Source: Protea cynaroides (taxonomy: Eukaryota; Streptophyta; Magnoliopsida; Proteales; Proteaceae). Taken from it: a stretch of 64,000 nucleotides of DNA. How positions within the stretch are numbered: position 1 is the first letter of the stretch; the number at the start of each line of letters is the position of its first letter. Both the position numbers and the translations under genes were made by a program. Positions 10,740 to 21,664 of the stretch are shown piece after piece. The stretch covers positions 88,386,676 through 88,450,675 of the forward strand of contig CM053273.1 of the NCBI GenBank assembly GCA_028583415.1, in the 5' to 3' direction. The notes under the pieces were generated by a model that saw only the letters and a list, made by a program, of their open reading frames with translations, was not told the origin of the DNA and ran no database searches.

Positions 10740-11330
10740 AAAGCTAATGTGGTGTTAAATAAATATGTTGAAAACCAATATTGGAACCAAATAAATCCAA
10801 TAATAGGCCAATAAGAGTCCATTAAGTTAACATTTTATTAAATATACATGTAGAAAATCAACACTAAAATCAAACTAGTCCGATAATGATCCTATAAAGT
10901 CCATTTATCAAACTTTTGCCCTACATATACGGATAGTAAACCGAAACCCAACCAAGAGCTAAGACATTAAGCCAATCGGATAACAAATCGACACTAGACT
11001 GGCCCGTTAAATAAAGTGTATAGTGCAGCCCAGCCCAGCCCAATCTAAATCTCTTATGGAACATATTTCGGCTGCTTCTAAAATGCCTTAGACCAACTTG
11101 ACCCCGACTGAAAGCGATCCAAACCAGCCCATTGACACCTATATATACTTGCACCTCTTCCCCACTCTCGTATGGCATAGCATAGGACCGATAAAAAAAA
11201 ACTCCCAATTATCTTTCTGAAGGCTGCACTGCTAGCATTATTAGGATTGTCACTTGATCCACCGTATCTAAATTTTCTTGAAGTAAAATTTTTTTTTTTT
11301 TTTTTGGAGAGAACCAAAATGAAATTTACA
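10740..11330. repeat. Dispersed repeat, GTCCATTAAG family, copy 1
   Basis: Low-complexity sequence rich in CCGATAAT, GTCCATTAAG and GCCCA words. It ends near a TATCTAAATTTTCTT stretch. Related copies lie at 22880-23460 and 42070-42780, which resemble each other closely; partial copies are near 14400-14500 and 55740-55830. The words resemble those in the hAT-like element at 6789. No termini with target duplication were found here. Confidence 0.55.
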
Positions 11331-12184
11331 ACCTATTGATCATGGGGTTCGAATCTTAGAAACAGTCTCTCCAAATTGTGGGATAAGGTTATGTACATTC
11401 TGCTCTCCCTAGACCCTGCAGTAATAGGAACCTCGTGCACAGAAATATCTTTTTTTAACTAAAATGAAATTTACAATTAAGAATTTATGTGGAATAATGA
11501 CTTTAATCCAATGGTAACTTAGAATTGCATGAATGGAAAAACTACGATTATTTGATAAATTAAGATGGACTTATCAAAGCGTTGCAATTATTCCATAGGG
11601 AATTGCATTTATTTAATTAAGGTTTTTGGGTGCCCATAAACCTCACCCGGATGTGTGTATACATCCAAATTCCCCCCACTCTCCTTCAAGAAGGTCCACC
11701 CCTTTGGGTACCCAGCTCCATATTCTGAACCCCACAATATGGGTATTGTAATACCCATAAAAAAAAACCTTCTCCCTAATTTATAGGTTTAAATTATATT
11801 CAACGCTCCTGTGGTTTAATAGATAATGAAATAACTCATCTACCTTTGGTGTTCCCACAAAAAGTGGGGGGAAATTTTCACCCACTTCCTCTATACTTTG
11901 CTTTTAAGTTCACCGGGGTTCAATGCTATAGAGCAGAAGAAACTGATCCAGTTGGAGAAGGCATAGATAAATATGTAAACATGCAAGGGAACTGATACTG
12001 TACAACTAATCAAAATTCTCCAATATAGTACTTGAAAAAAATGAACTCATTAATGGCATCCTTTATCCATGCTCTCATGGAGCCGTTTTTACATTTCCAT
12101 AGGAAGATTACATTCTCTCTTTTGCCAGTTGATTTTGTTCACTTGCACTTTTTGTTTTCAATTCCACGAAATCAGAAAAAATGG
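11331..12184. other. Gene-free stretch with dispersed repeats
   Basis: No coding frame is supported. The block near 11470-11780 (ATTTATGTGGAATAATGAC, then a TTGGGTGC tract and a CCCCACAAT tract) recurs at 24210-24480. Confidence 0.45.
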
Positions 12185-12395
12185 CATTTTTAGGTAAAAC
12201 TTCCTTCTGGATTAACTAAGTCATCAAGCAGTTGGAATACCCTCACCAGTTTCCTTGCTCTACAGATTAATTCAATCATATGAACCCACAAAGCAGGCTT
12301 TGGCTTAAAGCCCATCTCTCCTAATACTTTCAATGCTTGTATCTGTTGCTACCTTTCCAGCCTCACAGACAGATAAGCAACTCAAAACAAGGCAA
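12185..12395 (-). pseudogene. PPR-gene fragment, copy 1
   Basis: One minus-strand frame reads GFKPKPALWVHMIELICRAR then KLVRVFQLLDDLV. This matches the PPR-like fragment at 18523-18855 (KLEPALWVHMIESICRKRKL). Upstream the frame is broken by stops. It is a passenger of the duplicated unit between copies A and B. Confidence 0.6.
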
Positions 12396-12754
12396 AGAAA
12401 ACCTTTCAAGAATGTGGGATACTCAGATATATAAACTAATCAAATCGGTCATAATATCAAATATTATCTGATATTGATTTGCTTTATAATCAATTGTCAA
12501 TCAATCTATCTAAAATTGGAGAAAATATAAAGTCAAAAAGACACAAAAGTGATTAAAGAAATACACAAGTCTTTAAAGGAAACATACACATGCATTTAGA
12601 AAGACACAAACCCATGGAACTGAACAAGATAAATAGACACTAGCTAGAAGAACCCACCAGCACACCCTAAACATAAAAACATAAGAAATGACTAAAAAGA
12701 AAGAAAAAGATTGAAAGCCTAAACATGACCAACAAACAGAAGATCCAATCAGTC

Positions 12755-13159
12755 CTAATCAGAATAATAGTTAGAATCATCGTAGGTAACGGTGTTATTG
12801 CTGGTGTTATCATAAGTGATGGTTCTGTTGCTGTTATTGTTGCTGCTCTTGGTGTTGCCATACTGGACGGTTCGAAACCTCTCTTCAGTGTAGTACTCCG
12901 TGTAACCTTTGGAGTCGCCAACCTTATGTTTGTCGACTACCTTATACTCTTCCTTATGACCAAGACCACCACGTCCAAACGCCCCACTGGAATGAGTAAC
13001 TTTTGTAGTGTCTTTCCCATAGCTTCCATCTTCTTTGTTGTAGTAGTCAGTCCTTCTAGTCAACGACTGTTCTGCTTGTGTGCGAGATGCCGTTGTGGTG
13101 GTCTTCCACAATGGTTGCACTTGGGTTATCTGATGCTGGTTCTTCTGGTTCTTCGACAT
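12755..13159 (-). CDS. Small hydrophilic tandem-family protein, copy B (134 aa)
   Basis: This is the most regular full-size member. Residues 1-10 are MSKNQKNQHQ; 11-36 form a Thr/Gln-rich linker; 39-58 hold YYNKEDGSYGKDTTKVTHSS; 59-74 hold GAFGRGGLGHKEEYKV; 79-93 hold KVGDSKGYTEYYTEE; 94-101 hold RFRTVQYG; then an Asn/Ser/Thr linker and a tail ending TYDDSNYYSD. The frame stays open for 23 codons upstream of the ATG, but that stretch is the conserved leader and promoter-proximal DNA, so I start at 13159. Tyr, Asp and Asn are high and Cys absent. No known domain recognised. Confidence 0.75.
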   Translation of the reverse strand: MSKNQKNQHQITQVQPLWKTTTTASRTQAEQSLTRRTDYYNKEDGSYGKDTTKVTHSSGAFGRGGLGHKEEYKVVDKHKVGDSKGYTEYYTEERFRTVQYGNTKSSNNNSNRTITYDNTSNNTVTYDDSNYYSD

Positions 13160-13249
13160 TCTCACAGAAGCAACAAAACACGAATATAATATAGACAGAG
13201 AGAGATCACAATCCACAAGAGGACTCAAGTATCAACTGTTCATGTAGTC

Positions 13250-13259
13250 TTATTTATAG
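13250..13259 (-). promoter_or_regulatory. TATA box of copy B
   Basis: CTATAAATAA on the minus strand, 91 bp upstream of the ATG, followed by GACTACATGAAC and the CA-rich leader. Confidence 0.7.
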
Positions 13260-13529
13260 ATGGAAGGCTAAGTCTTTGGCTCTTCAACACAGCTGACTCG
13301 TCACATTATCATATTCGAGTTGGGATCTCTATGTACATATATTTTCCATGGGATCTCATAACTGTTGATATTATGTGGAGTCCATTTTTAAATTGTAGGA
13401 TCCACGAATATGGATCGTGACAGAATTCCAAGGAAAATACAAATGCATGCATGTGAATATTCTCACTTATATAAAAAAAGATGTGAATATTCTCATTTTC
13501 ACTCCAACACGATGAATCAACTCAAACAT

Positions 13530-13905
13530 CTACATGACTACAGTCACTCCAATGTGATGACTCGACCATCCACATGATTATATTTGAGCTCCGATCATCA
13601 TATGGTGTGGGATCCACTAGACATGTATGATGATAAAATCCCAAAAGGATATACGTAAATACAGTGAACTATTCTCACTATATTCGAAACAACGAGACGA
13701 ATCAACTCAACCATCTACAGGACTGCGTTCACTCCATTGTGATGACTTCAACCATTCCCATGGCATTCACTCGAATGTGATGACTCAACTCAACCATCCA
13801 CCAGACTGCATTCACTCCAATGTGATGACTCAACCATCCACATGGCATTCACTCCAACGTGATGACTAAACCATCCACATGGCATTCCCTCCAACGTGAA
13901 ACTAA
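13530..13905. repeat. Minisatellite with ATTCACTCCAAYGTGATGAC unit
   Basis: Imperfect tandem copies of a roughly 37-bp unit built from CAACCATCCACATGGC and ATTCACTCCAAYGTGATGAC. Single or double units recur at 10335-10385 and 55185-55265, also upstream of family members. Confidence 0.75.
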
Positions 13906-13909
13906 TGAC

Positions 13910-14400
13910 TCCACCACCAGAAGCTGACAGCTGGCTACTCTAAACCTGGTTTTCACTGTTGAAACAGAAAGCTGTGGTTCCGTCTAATGCACACCAAAGA
14001 TTGCTTCTCAGAACCTGCAGCAGTTTTTGATTTTTACTGCTGTTCCTGAAAGAGAGTTGTGGTTGCGTGTGTAACACACACCAAAGATTGCTTCTCACTG
14101 CAAACTGAGAGTTGTGGGTTTCGTGTTAAGCACACCAAAAATTGCATCTCGGAACCTGTGGCAGTTTTTGTTTTCTCAATGCTGAAACAGAGATTTGTGG
14201 TTGCGTATGGGAAAAAGATAAGATCTTCTCAAGTTCAATTTTCCTCAAAGTTAGTGATTCGATAGTTAGATTCAGTTCTATGCAGAAACCAATGAAAAGT
14301 GGTTGGATTGAGAGGCGCCGGGTCCGTGCACGAGGCAACACACGCAAAGATTTCTTCTCACTGCAAACTGAGAGTTGTGGGGAAAATGTTCGATAGTTAG
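13910..14400. repeat. Tandem block of the GTAGCAGTTTTT repeat
   Basis: At least four imperfect units, each with AGAGAGTTGTGG-like, CACACCAAAGATTG-like and CAGTTTTTG-like words. It is an expansion of the block seen once or twice upstream of other family members. No coding frame is supported. Confidence 0.65.
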
Positions 14401-15230
14401 ATTCAGTTCTATTATTAGACATGTTTCGAATCACCCCAAAATGCTTGAGACCAACTCGACCTCGACTGAAATTTACCCGAGCTAACTCGTTGACACCCCT
14501 ATTTCACATGTTCCCCCGTGAGCCACTTGCACTTGTCCCCACTTCAGTTGTATATCATATTCTATAATTATTGTGGTCTTTATGTAATGAGGTCGCAAGT
14601 TTTGAAGTTTGGGTGATGTCCCCATAAGTATGCTTAATTAAAAGAATCAATTACAAGGAACATTGTAACCTACCCTATATCATTGAGGCAGACCCTAATA
14701 ATAATATCTCATAAATAATAGATTTTAGGGTGTCTGATTGTAACTGAGTAGCTGGAACTGGATTCCCCCCTCCCAAAAAATAGACCCATTTTACAGGTAT
14801 AAATGCCATTTAAGTTTTTATGCAGACATTCCATCATTTTACAGAAGATGTAGGAGAGGTAAATTTACAGAAAGAACAAAACTTATGCATGGAAGTAAAA
14901 ATGACAAAACCTACCAACTTGCTTTTAAAAGAAGTACCAACTCCAACATTAATTAAGCACCATGCATATGTTGTTTAAATGTAGCTTGATTTGAGCTTTG
15001 GTTAGGATTATTATCTTCACGAACTGGTCATCATAGATCAAACATTACTTACTTTATATTCAATCAGCCAATCATCTAATCAAGTCATACCAAACAAACT
15101 ATAAAAAGTATAATTAGACTCAAACTAATCAATCTAAAATTGGGGAAAATGTAAAGTCATAAAAAGAGACACTCCCAATCCTATTTAAAGTGGAATTTAA
15201 AGACACAAACTCATCAAAAGAGACGGACAT
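14401..15230. other. Gene-free stretch between copies B and C
   Basis: It contains the end of a hAT-like repeat (GTTGACACCCCT near 14490), poly-A/T runs and the shared 3' flank of the family unit (GTTTAAATGTAGCTTGATTT near 14974, also at 9568 and 19080). Confidence 0.45.
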
Positions 15231-15387
15231 TTAACAAAGATGGAAGACCATATAACTCACCAAGATATTCACACTAAAAGAAGCATACCCTAAAAATAAA
15301 AACATAAAAAATGACAAAAAAAAAAAAAAAAAAGAGAGAAAGATCGAAAACCTAAATATGATCAGCAAACGAAAGATCCAATCTGCC

Positions 15388-15930
15388 CTAATCAGAATCA
15401 GAATAATAATCAGAATCATAGCCGTAGATGATGTTGTCATGATCAGAGTCATCATAGATGATGTTGTCATGATCACAGTCATCATAGGTGATGGTGTTGG
15501 TGTTGTAATCAGAATCATCGTTGGTGATGGTGGTGGTGGTATTGTTGTAATCAGAATCATCGTTGGTGATGTTGGTGGTATTGTCATGATCATCGTAGGG
15601 GATGGTGGTGTTGTCGTTGGTGTTGCCATAATCAGAGTCATCATAATAATCAGAGTCATCATAAGTGATGGTGTTGTCGTTGTTGTTGCCGGTGTTGCCA
15701 TAGTCGACGGTTCGGAACCTCTCTTCAGTATAGTACTCTGAGTAGCCTTTGGAGTCACCAACCTTATAGGTGTCGGTTACCTTATACTCATCTTTATGAC
15801 CGAGACCACCACGTCCAAACGCCCCACTGGAATGAGTCACTTTTGTAGTGTCTTTCTCATAGCTTTCATCTTCTTTATTGTAGTAGTGACTACTTCTGGT
15901 CACCGACTGTTCAGCTTGGTTCTTCGACAT
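15388..15930 (-). CDS. Small hydrophilic tandem-family protein, copy C, long acidic tail (180 aa)
   Basis: Same core as copy B but with a shortened N-terminus (MSKNQAEQSVTRSSHYYNKE, residues 1-20) lacking the Thr/Gln linker. Core at residues 28-70, ending KGYSEYYTEERFRTVDYG. Residues 81-180 are about a hundred residues of repeats built from YDDSDY, NDDSDYN, NTTTTI and DHDN, ending YYSDSD, with no Lys or Arg that I can see. The result is a basic head and a strongly acidic tail. The DNA is a degenerate minisatellite of GAT/TCATCA words that has kept its frame. Its TATA box is damaged, so expression is uncertain. Confidence 0.7.
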   Translation of the reverse strand: MSKNQAEQSVTRSSHYYNKEDESYEKDTTKVTHSSGAFGRGGLGHKDEYKVTDTYKVGDSKGYSEYYTEERFRTVDYGNTGNNNDNTITYDDSDYYDDSDYGNTNDNTTIPYDDHDNTTNITNDDSDYNNTTTTITNDDSDYNTNTITYDDCDHDNIIYDDSDHDNIIYGYDSDYYSDSD

Positions 15931-16000
15931 TCTCACAGAAGCAAAAACACAAACACAAGAGAGACTCTGAGAGATTCAAATATCAGGGTTTCATGTAGTC

Positions 16001-16010
16001 TTATTGATGG
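16001..16010 (-). promoter_or_regulatory. Degenerate TATA region of copy C
   Basis: Where other copies have CTATAAATAA, this one reads CCATCAATAA: the plus strand TTATTTATAGATGG is shortened to TTATTGATGG, a 4-bp loss. The flanking TACATGAAACC and leader are intact. Confidence 0.6.
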
Positions 16011-16014
16011 AAGG

Positions 16015-16335
16015 CTCAAAAGTTTTGGGATGCAGTCCCGGATATGATGGAGAAGATCTTGAGAAGATCGGAGAGAGTTGCAAAAAAGTGTAGAACCCAC
16101 ATCCATCAACGGCTCTACCGTCTTGACGAGTAAGTGTTCATCTACATCTTATCCAACAAAACCGTTGGATCAGGAGAGATCTGATGATTAATGATTTGTT
16201 TGGACTGGACGGACTGGATATCCGGAGAGAATCCGAATCCATTTGTCCTACAACTACAAAATAAGAGAAATTGAGGGAGATATTTTAGGAATGTGAAAAT
16301 ATGGAGAGATATGAATCCGATTCTGTAGCCAATTT
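16015..16335. repeat. Promoter-distal family repeat, copy at C
   Basis: Two blocks: GCAGTCCCGGATATGATGG to GAAGATCTTGAGAAGATCGG, then CAAAACCGTTGGATCAGGAG to GAAATTGAGGGAGATATTTT. Related copies lie at 19945-20310, 32165-32400, 44455-44620, 53730-53960, 57510-57870 and 60180-60400, nearly always just upstream of a family member. Translations of the minus strand are open in places but not conserved as protein, so I treat it as non-coding. Confidence 0.75.
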
Positions 16336-16943
16336 GGTTTCCAACTTTCCATCACTTACCTTTTCTATTTTTAGTTTTAGTCTTTAACATTTTCTCATGG
16401 TTTAACTATTAAATTACAATCAGACTAATCATCATGGCTCCATTTTAAATTCGACCGTACACACTTGGTAACATGTGACTCCCGATGTATAACTTGAATC
16501 GTGTTATTTTGTACTCTGGTTTAGGGCTGGTATCATTTTTCTTTTTTGGTTTTCATTTATTTATCAAAAAGTGTTTTAAAAATAATTTTTAATCAAAAAT
16601 AAAATATTGTTTGGAGGATACTAGCTCACCCCTCCAACGGTTGGATGGGGTGGGAGTCGGGAGCCATGGAGGAGAGGATTCGGTTCCAGAATACTAGATA
16701 CTATGCATAATTTATTAAAAATGAAAAATAAGTTTGGTATTCTATTAAGAATAAAAATCTATTTTTGCTTCTTGAAATTGTAAAATTTCAGAACTATTAT
16801 ATCTTGTGATTCTCTTATCCAATTGAAATGAAATTTGTACATCCTTACCTTTTTTTTTACTTGGACCTAACATCTATCAGATTCGATCGGAAGGGCCAGA
16901 AAATTACAACGGGCCGAAATCAAGAACAATAGTTGTTTTCTTC
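16336..16943. other. Gene-free stretch
   Basis: AT-rich sequence with no supported gene. A GGTTGGATGGGGTGGGAG patch near 16640 resembles the ends of the foldback element just downstream. Confidence 0.4.
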
Positions 16944-17189
16944 GGATCCAAATCCTCTCCTCCTAGGGGTTTGGGAGGAGAGCTGGCTCCCATCAACCGA
17001 TGCTCGACACGTGGGTGTCTACGGGATCCAAGCCCTCCATCCTAGCTAATAAGGTGAGCCGACAGGGGATGTCGGCTTATGCATCAGCTTGGATGGAGGG
17101 CTCGGATCCCACCAACACCAAAGTGTCGAGCATCGGCTAGTGGGAGCCGACTCTCCTCCCGAGTCCCTGGGAAGAGAGGATTTGAATCC
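16944..17189. mobile_element. Foldback MITE, Mutator-like, copy 1 (246 bp)
   Basis: The left end GGATCCAAATCCTCTCCTCC is matched in inverse by the right end GAGGATTTGAATCC. The arms pair over about 100 bp, including a CGACACGTGG / GTGTCGAGCATCGG region. Flanks GTTTTCTTC and ATTTTCTTT agree at seven of nine bases, which fits a decayed 9-bp duplication. Related copies at 45404 and 60009. Confidence 0.75.
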
Positions 17190-18320
17190 ATTTTCTTTGA
17201 GTTTCAAAATTTCAATTCTTAATATCTATTGATCTCCTTCTCCGATTGACTTCAAATTTGGTAACCCTTACCGTTTTTTACTGTTCTTGATAGGCAACAA
17301 TCGGATCAAAGGTTGGACGACCAATAAAAGTGTTTCATGGTGGTCGAATCCATAAAACAAAGAGGGAGAAAAAACGAGGAGTGGACGAGAAGCTAATGTT
17401 ACAACAAAAATGTATTGAATTTCTTATTTTACCCTCAAATAAAATATATGCTCATAAAACACTTGCACAAAACAGACAAAAACACATTTTGACCAAAAAC
17501 CAAAAAGAAGTCTTGATCTCTTTTTGTTTTGGGGGATATTTTTATTTTTTTCTTTTCATAAACAACACCCAAAAATAAAGATGTTTAAGGGTTTTGTAGG
17601 TCCCACTTTAATGAAGATGCCCAAGAGAAGAAAATGGAAGTGAAGTGGAGAAGAAAAACAAGAGAGAGAAGAAAATGGAAGTGGAATGGAGAAGAGAACA
17701 AGAGAGAGAAGAAAATAGAAGTGAAATTGAGAAGATAACAAAATAGAAGAAAAATGAGATTTTTTATATAAGGGTTTAGGAGGGTTACTTTTATCATTTC
17801 ATCATTTTCTATTTTTAGCAAGTTAAAAAGTCATTTCAACCCATTTTGCTTGTAAATGCAACAAGGGTAAAATTATATTTAAATTGTTTTACTAATCACA
17901 GTTAGTCAATGGAGTGTGGTTTGTGAACTTTAGGGTAATGATTGTATGTGGACATTAATTTAAGGGTGGTATATATATCTACATCATTTAACAAATAGAA
18001 TAATAATATATAAATACAATTTATATACAAACAAAACTTATAATCCATAAAATTCATATAAAATCGTCATCTCATTGACATAAAACACATATTAAAACTG
18101 GTGGGGTTCATTCAGTAGGGATTTGGAAATTAAAATATTAGGAAAGAAAAAGAAAGAGAAGGAGAGAGAGGGATTTTTATTTTTTATTTTTATTAATTCA
18201 TTTTTTTTTTCATGTTTAATATAGCAATACATGTGTTTTATATGTTTCAATATAAAAAATATGATTTTTTCAGTCCATGCAATAGTTCTTAAAATGGGTC
18301 AAGGCGTATAATTCGTATAT
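17190..18320. other. Gene-free stretch
   Basis: A GAAAATGGAAGTG / AGAGAGAAG imperfect tandem repeat lies at 17625-17745 (about 35-bp period). The rest is AT-rich without a supported gene. Confidence 0.45.
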
Positions 18321-18405
18321 TAAACACTACTTTGCTAATTAGGCATCAAATCGTAATTCGTGTATTAAACACTACTTTGCTAACTAGGCATCAAATTGAG
18401 CAATT
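18308..18405. repeat. 46-bp tandem duplication
   Basis: The phrase TATTAAACACTACTTTGCTA plus AGGCATCAAAT occurs twice in direct succession (about 18318 and 18362). Confidence 0.75.
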
Positions 18406-18522
18406 AAACTCAAGATTACAATCTCAGTTTTGGTTCGATTTTGGTTTTCTCATTGAGCCGTTTCTCCATTTCCGTAGGAAGATTAGAATCTCTCTTCTGC
18501 CAATTGATTTTGTTCACTTCCA

Positions 18523-18722
18523 TTATTTCTTCTCAATTCGAGGAAATAATAAAAAAAATGTCATTTTTGAGTAATGCTTCCTTTGGAACAACTCTAACTC
18601 ATCAAGCAGTTGGAATATATTCACAAGTTTCCTTTTTCTACATATCGATTCAATCATATGAACCCACAAAGCAGGCTCTAGCTTGAAGCCCCTCTCTCCT
18701 AAGCCATTCAATGCATCACAGT

Positions 18723-18797
<75 letters not shown>

Positions 18798-18855
18798 CCT
18801 TTCCAGCCTTACAGAGACTGATAAGCAACTCATTTGAAATTGCAAAACGAGGCAA
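18523..18855 (-). pseudogene. PPR-gene fragment, copy 2, split by a TA microsatellite
   Basis: The minus strand encodes AISNELLISLCKAGKV, then a run of Tyr-Ile pairs from a (TA)n repeat, then CDALNGLGERGFKLEPALW and VHMIESICRKRKL. The helix pairs and the ALN/LGERG phrasing are those of a pentatricopeptide repeat protein, an organelle RNA-binding family. Only about two repeats remain, and the microsatellite has replaced the middle. It parallels the copy at 12185-12395, so both were carried by duplication of the same unit. Confidence 0.65.
18726..18796. repeat. (TA)n microsatellite
   Basis: About 70 bp of uninterrupted TA, inside the PPR fragment. Confidence 0.97.
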
Positions 18856-19482
18856 AAATCCTTCTCAGTATAAGATTCAACAATTTGGTTGCGGTATACG
18901 AAGTTTGTCTATACAAAACAGATAATAGTTCGTCTTCATGTATTTATATCCTCCATAGTTCATTTCCAATGGGTCTCATATTTTAACACTACATTAAGGA
19001 TGATGAGATCCTACATACAGGTGATCCAAACTAAAAAAACGTGGGTCAAACAAACTCAAACGTTAACTACTGCATGGGTAGTTTAAATTTAGCTTGATAT
19101 GAGCTTGGGTTAAAATTATTATCTTCCTGACCAGGTGGCTAGTCCTAGAATTATAAACTAATCAAGTCGGTCATAATATGAAAATCTTATCTGATATTGA
19201 CTTACTTGTAAATTGTAGTCAATTATAAGTCAATCAATGAGAAATATAAAGTCATAAAAAGAGATTTAAAGATAGATATAAGTGATTAAAGAAACATAGA
19301 AGTCATAAAAGGAAACATACACACTTAGAAAGACACAAGGCCATGGTACTGAACAGGATAAATAGATACTAGAAGAATCCACCAGCATAATCTAAAAATA
19401 AAAACATAAAATGACGCCCCAAAAAAAAGAAAGATTGAAAGCCTAAACATGACCAACAAACGAACGGGTGATCCAATCTGCA

Positions 19483-19839
19483 CTAATCAGAATAATAATT
19501 AGAGTCATCGTAGGTGATGCTGCTCTTGGTGGTGTTGCCATACTTGACAGTTCGAAGCTTCTCTTCAGTGTAATACTCAGTGTAGCCTTTGGAGTCGCCA
19601 ACCTTATATTTCTCGGTAAACTTGTACTCATCCTTATGACCGAGACCACCACGTCCAAACGCTCCACTGGAATGACTCGCTTTTGTAGTTTCTCTGCCAT
19701 AGCTTCCATCTTCTTTGTTGTGGTAGTGACTCCTTCTGGTCACCGACTGTTCCTCCTGCGTGCGTGAGGCTGTTGTGGTAGTCTTCCAAGATGGTTGTAC
19801 TTGGGTTATCTGATGCTGGTTCTTCTGGTTCTTCGACAT
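19483..19839 (-). CDS. Small hydrophilic tandem-family protein, copy D (118 aa)
   Basis: Starts MSKNQKNQHQITQVQPSWKT, as in copy B, then the core NKEDGSYGRETTKASHSSG, GAFGRGGLGHKDEYKF and KVGDSKGYTEYYTEEKLRTV. The tail is short: KYGNTTKSSITYDDSNYYSD. The frame is open for ten codons before the ATG but those fall in the conserved leader. Intact promoter 88 bp upstream. Closest to B by eye. Confidence 0.75.
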   Translation of the reverse strand: MSKNQKNQHQITQVQPSWKTTTTASRTQEEQSVTRRSHYHNKEDGSYGRETTKASHSSGAFGRGGLGHKDEYKFTEKYKVGDSKGYTEYYTEEKLRTVKYGNTTKSSITYDDSNYYSD

Positions 19840-19926
19840 TCTCAGAGAAGCAAAAAAAAACACAAACACAAGAGAGACTGAGAGAGATGATCAGAAAAGA
19901 TAGAAATATCAGCGTTTCATGTAGTC

Positions 19927-19936
19927 TTATTTATAG
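19927..19936 (-). promoter_or_regulatory. TATA box of copy D
   Basis: CTATAAATAA on the minus strand, followed by GACTACATGAAACGCTGAT and the CA-rich leader. Confidence 0.7.
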
Positions 19937-19944
19937 ATGCAGTC

Positions 19945-20310
19945 TCTGATATACTGGAACTAGAAGATCTTGAGAAGATCGGAGAGGATTGCAGATCGTA
20001 GTGTAGAATCCACACCCATCAACGGCTCTCCTCTCTTGACGAGCAAGTTTTGTTCTACACGTTATCTACTTTTTTGTTTTAATGGATTCTACAATATTCA
20101 GTTACCTTTTTTATCTTCATTTTGGATTGATCAGAGAAACAGCAAGGAGGTGTGTTTACGGATAAAATCCTCTTCAGCCGTGAAACCATTCTTCTAATCT
20201 AACAAAATCGGTTGGATCGAGGAGATTCGATGATTTTGCTAAGCATTGTTAAGAGAAATTGAGGGAGATATTTTTGGAGTTTGAAAATTTGGAAGAGATA
20301 TTATAGCCCA
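19945..20310. repeat. Promoter-distal family repeat, copy at D
   Basis: Carries GAAGATCTTGAGAAGATCGG near 19965 and GAAATTGAGGGAGATATTTT near 20256, in the same order as at 16015-16335. Confidence 0.7.
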
Positions 20311-21340
20311 TTTGGTTCCCATGATGGATATCCTAGTATTTTGATTGAACAGTCAATTGGGACCGATCGAAATCAAATCCGTTTATTAATTATCATATCG
20401 AATTAGGATATCCGGTTAAAATTTGATTCCTATTCGAAAATGGTCCTCTATGCAAAGAGAATTGAATGAGAGAAAAATCTAATTTAAAATAAATGTATCA
20501 TTTATCCAAATAAAATAAATAATGCCTACTACCAAGAATGTAAATGGATAATCGAAAATTTGAATTCAATGTGAATTTGTATCCGTTTAAAGCAATCCAA
20601 ATCTGAACAAACGAATGCGAATTCAAATAGATGAGATCGGAAGCAAAGACAGATTCAGATTTCACACAAAAAGGATGGATATAATCCGCTCCGATCAGTG
20701 TATATATTTATGGATATCGATGAAGGACATGCATTATATTTTTTATTTTATATTATTTTGATAGTTTCAATGTTATTAGTTTCAATGTTATACTTGTTTA
20801 GAGTTTACCGAAGTATCAGACGATTCAATTTACCGTGATAGAGCTTTCAGGAGGAAGTAAGTTCGTTCGAGACGCTGGAAGATATATTAGTATATCACTC
20901 TCGAGCTTGTTGGATTTGCTGGTACCGTCCAAGAATGAAAGATGGTGGAAGAGATAGCGGAGAAAGAAATAGAATCGATTGAGTCGGAGAAGTTTGAAAG
21001 CTTGGATCGAAATGTTGTGGAAAATACATTTTAGGGTTTCTTTTTCTACTAGTCGATTTCCAGAATGGGAAACAGAAGATGAATGAATACAATCTTGTGA
21101 TTGAAATCCGACGATATCGGTCTTCTCCGGTGCTATTTTTTTCTTCCCGTGAGTCTCATTATTAGTTTTTTATCTTTCTTCTTTGTTTCCCGTTCTTGCT
21201 GCTTCTTCTATTACTCAATTTCTCTTCTCAATAAGGAAGCAAGTTAAGCAATCGAGGCTTTTGGTGAGGACAATTGTCAATAAGGAAGCAAGTCAAGCAA
21301 TCGATGGTGGGTTCGGACGCTGTAGCCATTCTGATGTCTA
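20311..21340. other. Gene-free stretch
   Basis: No supported gene. A 22-bp phrase, AATAAGGAAGCAAGT(T/C)AAGCAATCGA, is repeated at 21230 and 21279. Confidence 0.4.
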
Positions 21341-21644
21341 GGCTCTCTTTGGTTTGTATTATATAATGTATTATGAGTTATTTGTGACAAATCAATTATG
21401 ATAATAGATTATGAGTAATAAATATTGACCGTTTGGTACCACTAAATATAATACATTATATAATGAGAAATATAAACAATCACATAATAGATTATTTTAA
21501 TAATGATAAACAGCTACTCACCTATTTATAGATAATGAATTATATTAATTTATTTTAATTATAAATAGACATTATAAATCATACTAAACAATCATAAATT
21601 TTATAATATATTATATAATACATTATATAATACAAACCAAAGAG
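21341..21644. mobile_element. Tourist-like MITE, copy 1
   Basis: AT-rich, about 300 bp, beginning GGCTCTCTTTGGTTTG and ending in the inverse CAAACCAAAGAG. The inverted ends extend through TATTATATAATGTATTA. The preceding CTA and the GG start resemble PIF/Harbinger insertions, which duplicate a TWA triplet. A second copy follows after 20 bp. Confidence 0.7.
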
Positions 21645-21664
21645 ATAACTCATTGTCGAAACTA

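Noticed and set aside
12725..13189. Long plus-strand frames antisense to family members (also 15358-15741, 19468-19767, 56739-57020, 58991-59332), hydrophobic and similar between copies
   Set aside because: They are the complement of Asp/Asn/Tyr/Thr-rich codons, which yields Val/Ile-rich frames. Their similarity follows from the sense gene, and they lack the promoter and leader found on the other strand.
13160..13228. N-terminal extension of copy B (MSPLVDCDLSLSILYSCF), and similar extensions of G and D
   Set aside because: The stretch falls on the conserved 5' leader and the frame differs between copies. The MSKNQ Met is the only start common to all.
13530..14400. Regularly spaced repeats that could suggest a CRISPR array
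   Set aside because: The repeats are imperfect and contiguous with no unique spacers, and the DNA is plant nuclear.
18683..18925. Tyr-Ile repeat protein on the plus strand (also 31229-31519)
   Set aside because: It is the translation of a (TA)n microsatellite.
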